DNA of 28,562 nt from a virus. The DNA is taken from positions 1 to 28,562 of IMG/VR virus record IMGVR_UViG_3300009071_000043; one strand, given 5' to 3'. Every line of letters starts with the position of its first letter. Position 1 is the first letter of the stretch. Below the pieces are notes generated by a model. The model was not told where the DNA came from, ran no database searches, and worked only from the letters and a program-made list of their open reading frames with translations. The translations under genes and the position numbers were made by a program. This document shows positions 16,374-26,500 of the stretch, in pieces.

Positions 16374-17750
16374 ATGGCAGTTACTATTGAATTAGGTTAT
16401 TTTAATACCTTTGCATTAAAGAGATTAGCTAGCACAGCAGTGCCGCAAGTAGCTGACCCTAATGAAGACTGGTTTATTGAAGAATCAAGAATAAAAGGTG
16501 GTTATAATAATACAACTGTTGACTTTGGAGTTAAGGCTTATTTAGTTGAAGAAGAAGCTCAATCATCTACTAGAGCTAATTCTTTAATATATTCAGGTGT
16601 ATTTAACTCACGAACAGGTATAAACCAAACTAATCAATTTAGTGTAGCAGAAGAAATAACTAGAAGCGTAGACCCAATAGGTGGATCAATACAAAGATTA
16701 CACGCAGAAGACACAAACCTTATAGTATTTCAAGAAAGAAAAGTTAACAGAGCTTTGATAGATAAAGACGCTATATATTCAGCTGAAGGTTCTGCAATAA
16801 CAACTACCGCTAATTTAGTTATAGGTCAAATAACTCCTTACGCAGGTAACTGGGGTATTGGTACAAATCCAGAATCTTTTGCCGTTTACGGTTATAGAAA
16901 ATACTTTGTTGATAAAAATAGAAATGCTGTATTAAGATTATCACAAGATGGTATTACTGAAATATCTAATTACGGTATGAGTGATTACTTTAGAACACAA
17001 TTATCTACTATTACATCTACAGGAACTTTAACCGGAGGTTATGACATACATAATCAAAACTATATATTAAATATAGTAACTGAGTATGGTTCTTCTGATT
17101 ACCAAACATTGTGTTTTGATGAAAGAAGTATTGGTTGGACAACATTTTATACATACAATCCTAGCTTTATAACTAGTGTAAAAGGTAATTTATATACTAG
17201 TAAAAACGGTAAATGGTATCAAAGTTATGTAAAAGGAGCCCCTAGAAATAAATTTCATGATGACGCAGTTTCAGCGCCTAGTGAAGTTAAATTTATATTA
17301 AATCCAGCTCCTGATAAAATGAAAAACTTTAACACAATAAGTTACGAAGGAACTAACGGTTGGGAAGTTACATCTATATTAAGCGACGAAACAGGACTTG
17401 ATTTAAATGTAGATGAAGATGCTTGGGAAATATCAACTGACACAGCTTCAACAATATGGAGTTATAATCAAGGTCAATACACAGATGGCGGAGTAGTACA
17501 ATATGCTGGGTTTGCTAGAAAACAAAACAAATACGTAGCCGCTATAAAAAGTAATACTCCAGCTCAACAAGATGAAGTTATTTTTGGCGACTCAATGATG
17601 GGTATAAAAGGTTATACAGCTTTAGTTACAATGAGAACAGACATTGGAAGAGATGTAACAGCCAATGGGCAAACACAAACGTTATTACCTACGGCTGTTG
17701 GTCAATTAAAAGAATTATTTTCTGTGGGAAGTACTTTCTCACTGCAATAA
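16374..17750 (+). CDS. Tail structural protein (second muzzle/stabilization-type protein)
   Basis: A 458-aa, beta-rich protein without signal or membrane segment. Recognisable conserved pieces are EESRIKGGYNNTTVDFGVKA (residues about 36-55), SGVFNSRTGINQTNQF, DPIGGSIQRLHAEDTNLIVF, RKVNRALIDKDAIYSAEG, GYRKYFVDKNRNAVLRLSQD and GITEISNYGM. I know this chain of motifs from tail proteins of marine and crAss-like podoviruses, where it follows, or may be part of, the protein class encoded just upstream. A Tyr/Gly-rich beta region (about 215-300) suggests a propeller or barrel exposed on the tail. Both genes probably build the distal tail tube. They are 31 nt apart, with an A-rich tandem repeat between them. 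Possibly a split product of a longer ancestral muzzle protein; that is a hypothesis. Confidence 0.72.
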   Translation: MAVTIELGYFNTFALKRLASTAVPQVADPNEDWFIEESRIKGGYNNTTVDFGVKAYLVEEEAQSSTRANSLIYSGVFNSRTGINQTNQFSVAEEITRSVDPIGGSIQRLHAEDTNLIVFQERKVNRALIDKDAIYSAEGSAITTTANLVIGQITPYAGNWGIGTNPESFAVYGYRKYFVDKNRNAVLRLSQDGITEISNYGMSDYFRTQLSTITSTGTLTGGYDIHNQNYILNIVTEYGSSDYQTLCFDERSIGWTTFYTYNPSFITSVKGNLYTSKNGKWYQSYVKGAPRNKFHDDAVSAPSEVKFILNPAPDKMKNFNTISYEGTNGWEVTSILSDETGLDLNVDEDAWEISTDTASTIWSYNQGQYTDGGVVQYAGFARKQNKYVAAIKSNTPAQQDEVIFGDSMMGIKGYTALVTMRTDIGRDVTANGQTQTLLPTAVGQLKELFSVGSTFSLQ

Positions 17751-17756
17751 AATTAT

Positions 17757-18167
17757 ATGAAATTAAATATTAGAAAAATACAACATAACGACTGGGATAC
17801 TTTAGTTTCTTGGTGGTTAGAATGGAGATACTGGAAAGTGGCTCCACCTAAAGATTTTTTACCAGACAATGGAACTGGTGGGTTTATGGTTGAAAAAAAT
17901 GGTATACCTATAGTTTCAGGTTTTTTATATTTTACTAATTCACAAGGTGTTTTATTAGAATGGATAGTATCAAATCCAAACTACAGAGATAATGACAGAA
18001 AAGATGCTATAATTCTTTTAATAGATACAGCAGAAGAGTTTATAAAAAAACAAGGTAAATCTTACATATTCAGCATAGGTAGAAACAAACATTTAATAAA
18101 AATACATAAAAAGTTAGGTTATTCTGTAGATGAAAAACCTTCTTATGAAATAATAAAAACAATTTAA
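17757..18167 (+). CDS. GNAT-like N-acetyltransferase fold protein
   Basis: A 136-aa protein with the layout of a GNAT acetyltransferase: beta strand LNIRKIQHNDWDTLVSWW (residues 3-20), a central hairpin GGFMVEKNGIPIVSGFLYFT, strand VLLEWIVSNPNYRDNDRKDA (about 64-83), helix AIILLIDTAEEFIKKQG, strand SYIFSIGRN and the final helix-strand LIKIHKKLGYSVDE. The acetyl-CoA pyrophosphate loop, normally Q/RxxGxG/A, is here DNDRKDA, lacking the glycines, so catalytic activity is doubtful. T7 packs a GNAT-fold protein (gp13) with its internal virion proteins, and this gene sits just before the likely cargo genes, so an assembly or structural role is plausible. A late-expressed enzyme modifying a host or phage protein remains possible. 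It starts 6 nt after the tail gene and ends 1 nt before the next ATG. Confidence 0.7.
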   Translation: MKLNIRKIQHNDWDTLVSWWLEWRYWKVAPPKDFLPDNGTGGFMVEKNGIPIVSGFLYFTNSQGVLLEWIVSNPNYRDNDRKDAIILLIDTAEEFIKKQGKSYIFSIGRNKHLIKIHKKLGYSVDEKPSYEIIKTI

Positions 18168-18168
18168 T

Positions 18169-18894
18169 ATGGCAGCAGTAACAGCAGCGGTCGCTGGCAC
18201 AGTAGGTGGCGCAGTAGTTAAAGGCATTGGAGCTAAAAAAGCAGCAAGAAGAGCAGGTAGAAAAGCCGCAGCTGCACGTAGAGCTATTGCAGACTTAGAA
18301 AATGGGAGACAAGAGGTTATAAATCCTTTTGATAACATGGAAGGAGTTTCAGATATGGCTCAAAACTTAACTGGTATGATGTCTAATCCTATGGCTAACC
18401 TAGGTGTGGCAACTCAAGCAGCAGAGATGCAAGCAGAAGAGGCAGATATAGCACTAGCAAACACTCTAGATACACTAAGAGCCACAGGGGCTGGTGCTGG
18501 AGGGGCTACAGCGTTAGCACAAATGGCGCTTAAGAGTAAACAAGGTATAAGCGCTAGCATACAACAACAAGAAGCGCAAAACCAAAAATTAAGAGCTCAA
18601 GGAGAGCAAAACTTACAACAAAGACAAGTTGCTGAAGAACAAAGAGTACAAGGTGTAGAAATGAACGACGCTATTAGATTACAAAACGCTGAATCGCAAG
18701 GTAGAATGTTTGAATTTAACACACAAGAAAGTAGAGATAATACTAAGCTTAGCAGATTATATGGTCAACAAGCAAACGCAGAAGCTAATCAAGCGCAAGC
18801 AAGAGCGTCAGGTGTTAATGCTTTAGCAGGTGGATTAAGTGGTATAGGCAATTTAGCAACTTCAGGTGCTTTTGGTGAATTTCCACCTCAATAA
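18169..18894 (+). CDS. Ala/Gln-rich internal virion protein (T7 gp14-like in style)
   Basis: A 241-aa, low-complexity, almost wholly helical protein. It begins with a small-residue hydrophobic helix (residues 2-20, AAVTAAVAGTVGGAVVKGI) followed by a strongly basic stretch KKAARRAGRK. The middle has Met/Asn-rich segments and a Gly/Ala run, and residues about 115-215 are a long Gln/Glu/Ala-rich helix. An N-terminal amphipathic or membrane-active helix followed by Gln-rich coiled coil is typical of internal virion proteins such as T7 gp14, which leave the head and form a channel in the envelope. No sequence family is recognised with certainty. The neighbouring GNAT-like, 536-aa and giant proteins echo the T7 order of gp13-gp14-gp15-gp16. 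Inferred: ejected with DNA and membrane-associated. Confidence 0.65.
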   Translation: MAAVTAAVAGTVGGAVVKGIGAKKAARRAGRKAAAARRAIADLENGRQEVINPFDNMEGVSDMAQNLTGMMSNPMANLGVATQAAEMQAEEADIALANTLDTLRATGAGAGGATALAQMALKSKQGISASIQQQEAQNQKLRAQGEQNLQQRQVAEEQRVQGVEMNDAIRLQNAESQGRMFEFNTQESRDNTKLSRLYGQQANAEANQAQARASGVNALAGGLSGIGNLATSGAFGEFPPQ

Positions 18895-18905
18895 TAATAA
18901 AAACA

Positions 18906-20516
18906 ATGGCAAAACAAAATCAAGCAGGTTACCCAGTAACAGTAATAAAACCTTTTGACGAAAGAGAAATACAATCTATAGCAGCGCCTTTTGTTGCTTT
19001 AGGAAACGCATGGCAACAAGGTCAAGATGCTCTTACAGCAAAGCAAAAAGCTATACGTAACAGAGAGGCTACAATGTACGAAACTGCTTACAAAAGTTTA
19101 GGTAAAATAGAAGGCGTTGATTACGCCACCTATGATGATAACATGAGAAAGTTTTTTGATGGCAAAGTAGATGATTATGTTAAAATCAAAAACAATATTG
19201 ATTCAGGTCTTATAAATCCTCAAGAAGGCGCTAGGTCTTTAGCTTATATATCTAACATGATAGATGAATATAAAACTTTAGCACCAAAAGTTTTAGCTCA
19301 AGCTAAATACATGATGGATAATGGAGCTGGAGGTAATAATTTACTATCAAAATTAAACGATCCTAATTTAGAAATATTATTTTCAAAGTTATTAGAAGGA
19401 TCTGGTGAAGTTACTTTAGCAGAAGACAATAGCGGTAAAATGTATTTGAAAGGGTCAGGTAAATTAGATGGAGAAGATTGGAACTATAACTTAAACTTAA
19501 GTGAGTTTGAAAAATTAGACGCTAAAGGAGATAGTTTAGCAATAACAACAGTGGCTTTAGATGACTTAGGTTTAACTGACGTAGCTAAAGCGGCTTTAGA
19601 AGCTTCAACTTATGAAGAACAAAAAGAAAACGGAACTTCTATAGCTTACACCAATATTGATCAAGTTAAAAAAGTATTAAGCGGTCCTATGAATAATGCT
19701 ATTGTCGACATAACTAAAGGTGAAGACTTTGCTAGCGTGTGGGCTGATCAAATATATAAAGACAAAACAGTAGATCAATTAAAAGACGAAAACTTATTGT
19801 GGGACGCTGCTGATCCAGCTAAAATGAAAACAGCTATTGATTGGTTAATAGATCAAGCTATAGATATAAATGTTCCTATACAGCAACAAATTCAATTTGA
19901 AGAAAGAGGTGAAGATGGTTCTTTTGATCCTACTAGCAATATGGTAGGTGTAGATGAAAACTCTACTTTTAATGTAAAACCTAAGGTAAAAGTTGAAGAT
20001 GTTTCTGATACGCAAGCTGGAGATACAGTTAATATTTATACAACTGATCCTGTTGGTTCTATGCAAGCTACTGAAAAAAGCGGCGACTACCTTAAAGTAA
20101 CTGAAAAAGGAAGTATAATAACTGTGTCTTTTGGAGACGAAACTGAATTAGATGACGATGGTAAACCTGTGTCTCCTGAGGTTATAAAATATGATCTTAA
20201 TAAACAAAAAGATTTTATTGCATATTTTCAAAAAATAAGAGAAAGGAACAAAAGGTTTGAAGGCACGGCTCAAGATTCACAAAAAAGAAAAGAAGACTTT
20301 TTACAAGAATTAAAAATAAAATTTATTAAACAAAAAAATCAAAAAAGAGACGCAGGCGCTAGAAACGAAATAAGTGATACGTATACGCTTGAAGATTTTA
20401 AAAACTCAAAAGATACAAGCTCTATGAGCTTAGACGAAATAATAAGCGCGTATAAAAAAGAAGTAGATAAAAGAGTAAAGCAGCTTCAAGAAGTGGCTGA
20501 TTACAAAGTTAAATAA
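18906..20516 (+). CDS. Large helical virion protein, probable ejected cargo protein
   Basis: A 536-aa acidic/basic mixed protein with no signal or membrane segment. Residues about 15-150 are helical (EREIQSIAAPFVALGNAWQQ; KQKAIRNREATMYETAYKSL; a following Asp/Lys/Tyr-rich block). A beta-containing part with EVTLAEDNSGKMYLKGSGKL (about 173-192) follows, then an acidic linker (about 330-430) and a Lys/Glu-rich helical tail to the end. I do not recognise a family. Its place between the Ala-rich protein and the giant protein is where T7-like and crAss-like phages encode internal or cargo proteins, so a role in the ejected protein complex is inferred from position, size and helical character. It begins 11 nt after the preceding gene and ends 7 nt before the giant gene. 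Confidence 0.65.
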   Translation: MAKQNQAGYPVTVIKPFDEREIQSIAAPFVALGNAWQQGQDALTAKQKAIRNREATMYETAYKSLGKIEGVDYATYDDNMRKFFDGKVDDYVKIKNNIDSGLINPQEGARSLAYISNMIDEYKTLAPKVLAQAKYMMDNGAGGNNLLSKLNDPNLEILFSKLLEGSGEVTLAEDNSGKMYLKGSGKLDGEDWNYNLNLSEFEKLDAKGDSLAITTVALDDLGLTDVAKAALEASTYEEQKENGTSIAYTNIDQVKKVLSGPMNNAIVDITKGEDFASVWADQIYKDKTVDQLKDENLLWDAADPAKMKTAIDWLIDQAIDINVPIQQQIQFEERGEDGSFDPTSNMVGVDENSTFNVKPKVKVEDVSDTQAGDTVNIYTTDPVGSMQATEKSGDYLKVTEKGSIITVSFGDETELDDDGKPVSPEVIKYDLNKQKDFIAYFQKIRERNKRFEGTAQDSQKRKEDFLQELKIKFIKQKNQKRDAGARNEISDTYTLEDFKNSKDTSSMSLDEIISAYKKEVDKRVKQLQEVADYKVK

Positions 20517-20523
20517 TATATAT

Positions 20524-23500
20524 ATGAATCAACCAGAATTTTATACAGCAATTGGTTTTGACGAACCAGTTGATATAAATGAATTGAGTGAAGAAAATAA
20601 AAAGTTCTTTTTTGAACAGTTCTCACCTAAACCAGTAAAGAAAAACGATCCTGCTGTAAATGCGGAGACCAATGTGGGATCGACAAACAATACGGTCTCA
20701 CTATCGGCGGATGGTTCTTTGGATTTAGAAGAAGCGAGAAGATTAATACAAAAAGATAAAGAACTAGCAGGGACAGAAGAAGAGTTAATTTTACAAGCAA
20801 AAGAAAAATTATCTAAATTAAGACAAGATATTTCTAGTCAAACTACTAGAAGAGAAGAGGCTGATCAAGCAACTGAGTCCATGTTTCCAAATATGAGCAT
20901 GTTTGATAAGTCTTCTTTTAAAGGTCCCTTTAGTAACGAAGACAATAAGAACGTTTCTAAAGACACTCAAAAAAATAGTATAATAGATGACGCATATTAT
21001 TATACTTTAAGCGTTAAAGATTTTTTTGATAGAAATCCTATTGGCCCAGGAAGTTTAGGTGATTATACAGAAAAAAAAGAAATAAGCACTATTGTAGAGG
21101 GAAAAGAAATATTAAAAGATCCAGAAAAAATAAGGGATTTTAATATTATTAAAGCAAATAGAAAAAAAGTTGCCATAAATGAATTAACAAAGCAAGGTAA
21201 CAAAAACATTTCTGATGAGAAAATTTTAAAATATATAAAAGATAACAAAGACGATAAAGTTTTTCAAACATCTGTTGATGATCTTTTTATAAATAATTAT
21301 ATAAAAGCAGAGCAAAAAGAAGCTATAATAAAACGTAACACAAAAGAATCTGGTTGGGATGGTTTTACTGAAGGTGATAGTCAAAATAGATCAGAAGAAG
21401 CAGCTGCTTTAGTCGCTAGTAACTTAGACAAACAAGCACAAAGCAATATAGCTACATCTGTAAACATAGATTCTAAAATACAAAAAATTGATCAATCGCT
21501 AAAGTCTTTACAAACTTTAAAGCCAAAAAATCAAGAAGAGGCTGATTTGATAATAGAGCAAGCGGGTTTATTTATAAAAGAGAGACAAGGATTAATTGAC
21601 GCTTATGGTGATGTTGTTAATAAGCAAATAGAAATAGGTACTAAAGCAGAAGATATTAGAGGTTATTTAGATACGGTTAGTCGTAACCAAGGTTGGCTAG
21701 TAAATCCCGTAGGAGCCTTAGTAGGTGGTGCGTATGATTTTGTCGATGGTGTTGATGAATTTGTAGATAGAATTACTTATACACCATGGGAAGCTGTTGG
21801 TGATGTTGTTAAATATACTACAGATAAAGATTCTTGGCTTCATAAAGGCGTGTTGGCTATGGAAGGTTTAGAAAAAACTAATTTTGGCATTGACACTGCT
21901 ATAAACAACATGAGAGAAGGTTTAGCGGAACCTATTAGCGTAAGTGAAATAGACAATTGGAGTGATATGTGGCAATGGAGTTCTTATTTAGTAGGGTCTC
22001 AAGCTACAAACACAGCTGTTATGTTAACCACAGGTGGATGGGCGCTTCCATTGCTAGGTGCTAGCTCAGCAGGCGCGTCGTTTAATAACATGCAAGAAGA
22101 AATAGACTTATACGGAGCTGAGTATACGCCTCTTCAAATGTACACTGTTGCTTTAGGTACTGGTTTAGCAGAAGCTTTAAGTGAAAGAATAACCTTAGGT
22201 CAATTAAATAGAATAAAAAGAGGTTTAGCAGCTAGTAAAAAATCTTTAAAACAAGGTAGTAGAGATTACATAAAAAATTTATTTACAGAAAAAGGAGCTA
22301 AAAACGCTGCTTTAGGCGCTATTGTTTATGGTAAAGAAACTTTTGAAGAAGGTTTTACTGAAGCTATAGCTGGTTTTTCACAAAGAGCTTTAGAAAGATA
22401 TGTGTTAGACAAAGACGTTGATTTATTTGACGGTATGTTAGATGAATTTATATCTGGAGCATTTATGAGTGGTTTTGTTTACAAAGCGCCTGGTTTAGGT
22501 ATAAAAATGTACAGAGCGTTTCAACCACCTGATTCTAATGAAGCAATAGGTAAGATTCAGACAAGAATGGATGAAATAGGTAATATACTTATGAACAATC
22601 CTTCTATGGACGGTAAAATAAGAAAAAAATTAGAAGACGAGTTACAAGAAGGCGCTACTAAAGTTCAGCAGATAATGGCTAGAGACTTTAAGAACATGGA
22701 TAAGATGACTCAGCAAGAGCAAAACGATTTGATGGAAAAAGAAGATCAAATATATAAGCTGAGACAATTATATGACGCTACTCTTAACGATAACACTATA
22801 AATGAAAAAGATAAAACAGATATATTAAACAGTTTAAATTCTGAGTTTAAATCAATAAGAAACGATAAAGTAAAAATATTATCTGAAGTTAATGTAAGAG
22901 AAGAAATAGCTTTAGCTCAAAAACTAGGCAAAGAAACAGGTAGAACTGATTTTGGTGAAGACGCTGTTGGAACAGGTCAAGCTGTAGAAGTTGTAGAAGA
23001 TGACGCTGCTTTTATGGAAATGACTAACTCAAATGAAACTAACGTTGAAGGTACTGAGTTAGATAATGGTCAAATAGTTCTTAATAAAGCTCAAATGCTT
23101 GCCTCTGCTATGCGTAACAATGGTAATATAGGCACTGGTATACATGAGGTTTTACACAAAGTGTTAAAATCTGAATTTAGTAGAGATCCAGTAAAGGCTA
23201 AAAAATTAAAAGACCAATTTTTAAAAGTATTAAAATCTGAAAATAAATCAATACATGATTTAGTTATAGCTAGAGCTGATGCAAATTACAGTCCAGATTA
23301 TTTAGAAAAAAATCCTGATGAATACATTACGATATTTGCTAGTGTATTAAAAGAAAATAACATAGAGTACAGCCAAGCGACAGACAGTGTGTTTAAAAAA
23401 TTAGCTAATTTTGTTGGTGGTTTATTTAGTAGTAAATTAGATGTTGATCCAAGCGATTTTAAATTTAAGGACGGTAAAGATCTATATAACTTTGTTCAAA

Positions 23501-26500
23501 CATATGTTAAAAATACTTCTGAAGGTAAAATATCTGAAAGAGCTAAACAATTAGCGGACGCAGGTAAAGACATTACAACTGATACTAAACTTTCTAAAAA
23601 TGCTTCTGAAACTGTTCAAGAAATATTTGAAACAAAAGGTAAAGATGGTGCTTTTGAAATAATAGAACAATATAGAGGTATGGCTAACAAATTAGCTAAC
23701 AAATACCAAAACGTACCTGGATTTGAAAGGCAATTACTTGTTGATGAAATACTAACAGGTAAACGTGGCGTTATAGATATGATAAACGAATATAACGCCG
23801 AAACTAATGTTCCCTTAGCTGCTTATATAAATAAATTTTTGTCATCAAGAGCTATAGAAGCTGCTAATAGAGTTTTAAAGCAAGAGTTTGAAACTGATGT
23901 AACAGAAGCCAAAGCAGTTGTTGCTACAGAAACTTCTAAAGAAGTTGAAACTAAAACAAAACCAAAACCAAAGCCTAAGTTAAGAAAAGATTTAAAATTA
24001 CAAGATGATGTTATAGACAAAATTAAAAACGCTGTAATTAAAACTTTTGGAACTAAATTACCTAGTGTTAAATCACCTAAGTTTAAAAAACAATTAGAAA
24101 AACAATTTAAAACAGAACTAAAACCTGTTATAGCTAAGTTGATGGGTAGAACTGATAGTTATGAAACTTTTTTAAGAGACAATTTTGAAGCTATATACAA
24201 AGCACTACCTCAAGAAATAATAAACAAAAGATTTAGAGACTTTGCAGATCCTGTAATGAAAGACGGTAAGCAAGTAAGAGAAAAGACAGCGCAAGGTAAC
24301 GCTGTTTTTACTAAGAAAAAAATAACTAAAGCTGAATTTATAAAATACTTTTTAGGTTCTGATGTAGGTAGATCTACTCAAGGAACTAGAAAAACTGCAC
24401 TAGCAGAGGCATTGGCCCAAGAATTAGCTTTAGACGCTACTATGGAAGTTATACAAAACCCAGGCGTGTTAGAAAAAGCTATAGCTATATCTAATTTAGT
24501 AGACGGTGATTTTACTGTAGAAGGAGTTTCTATAAGTATAAAAAGACCTAAAGGCGTTAAGTTTTCTAAAGTTGAGTTAAACGACTTTAATGACGATATA
24601 GCTGATCAATTAACTTTAACTAACGCTTTTCAAAGTGGTCCTTTTAATACTGTAAAATTACAACAATACAATAGCCAAGCTCTTAGTTATAAAAAATTAT
24701 TAAAAGATTTAAATGTTGAGGGGTTTGATATGAAAACTGCTAAAGGTAGAAAACAGTTTTTAGACTACGCTTATACTAGCAACATGATAACTAAGCTTCC
24801 TAAGGTTTTTTGGAGAAGCATGCAAGGAACAACTGATGATTCTGTTTTAGATCCAAATATTCGTTCAAAACCTGAATCACAATCCGATACTGGTTATCAA
24901 ATTTTAATACAAGAGTTAGACGATAGTGGAAACCCAGTGTCAGTTGGTTACGACGTTGATACGTTTGACAGTAGTACTTTGAGAGATTTTGCTGGTAATT
25001 TACCTTTTAGAAATGTAACAGAAGCAGACGCTTGGATAGATCAAATTGAAAATGGAGAGTATGAAATAGACGGTGTAGTACAACCTGCTGTTAAGTTTGC
25101 AAATGAAAATTCTGTTAGCCCTAATATTATGGCTGCTTTGTCAAGTACAAAGTACACTAATATGAAAGAGAATAAAAAACAAAGTTTTAATAAAATAAAA
25201 ACTAGTAAATTTCAAGCTGAGCAAGATAAATCAATAGATGGGTTAAAAGAAATATTTTTAATATTTGAACAAGCTATTAAAGATGATAAAAACGCGGCAG
25301 CTTTTGTAGGCGCTATATTAGCATCTACACCTTCTAATCAAGGTCACTTTATGAGAACATCAGCACCTATTAGGTTTTTTACAACTAATTTACAAGCTGG
25401 GCCAAAAGGGATAAGATTTGTAGAAGAACATAGTTTACCAGCTTCAAGTGTTGCTAAGTACTTATTTGCATTAGCTATAAACGGAACAGTGGAATCTAAA
25501 TTTAATGGTGTTAAAAACAACTATTACCAAGGCGCAATTAACGAAATAGATGATAAAAAACTAAAAGGAACAATGTTAAATGGTGAAAAGTTTAACTATG
25601 GTTCTATAATGCCTTTAGGTTGGACTATAAATGACCAAACATGGGCTAGATACTTTAATATAAACGTAGGTAATACAAGAGGCGGTATTGATCCTGCTAA
25701 AATTATATGGAATGACGGTAAAAGTATTGCTGAAAAAACAGGAGTTAATTCTTATGGCTTTATAGCGAAAGGAGAAACTAAAATTACTGAAAAAGAAGCA
25801 AAAACTCAAAACGGAAAAATGTCTAGAAACATACCAGTCGATGCTTCTATTAGTAAGCAAGTTGAAATAATGTCTAACATGGATAAAACCATGAAGCTTG
25901 CTAGAAATATTGACACGCCTGAAAAAGGTATTAGCGTGTTTGATTTTGACGATACTTTAGCTAGAACAAATAGCAAGATATTAGTTACAATGCCTGATGG
26001 TAAAAAAATGAAAATAGACGCTACAGAGTTTGCTAGAAGAGATGCTAAGCTAACTGCTAAAGGAGCTAAATACGATTTTAGTGAATTTAACAAAGTTGTA
26101 GATGGTAAAAAAGGACCACTTGCTGATTTAGCGTTAAAACGTCAAGGTAAGTTTGGTAGTAAAGATATATTTGTGTTAACAGCTAGACCACAAATAGCCG
26201 CTAGTGCAATTAAAAAGTTTTTAGACGGTATAGGGTTAAGTTTACCTTTAGCTAATATAACAGGTTTAGAAAATGGATCACCACAAGCAAAAGCTGATTG
26301 GGTTTTATCTAAAACAGCTTTGGGTTATAATAATTTTTATTTTGCAGATGACGCAATTAAAAACGTAAAAGCAGTTAAACAAATACTAGACCAAGTAGAC
26401 GTTAAGTCTAAAGTTCAAATTGCTAAATTTAGTAAAGCATCAAACCTTAATAAGCAGTTTAATGATATTATAGAAGATGCAACAGGTATTGCTAACTATA

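Noticed and set aside
25936-25956. DFDDT in the giant protein as an RNA polymerase catalytic motif (crAss-like phages carry a giant virion RNA polymerase with a DFDGD-type motif).
   Set aside because: The motif is followed at proper spacing by LTARP, a motif III lysine and an ADD motif, the full HAD phosphatase set; no double-psi barrel polymerase pattern was seen.
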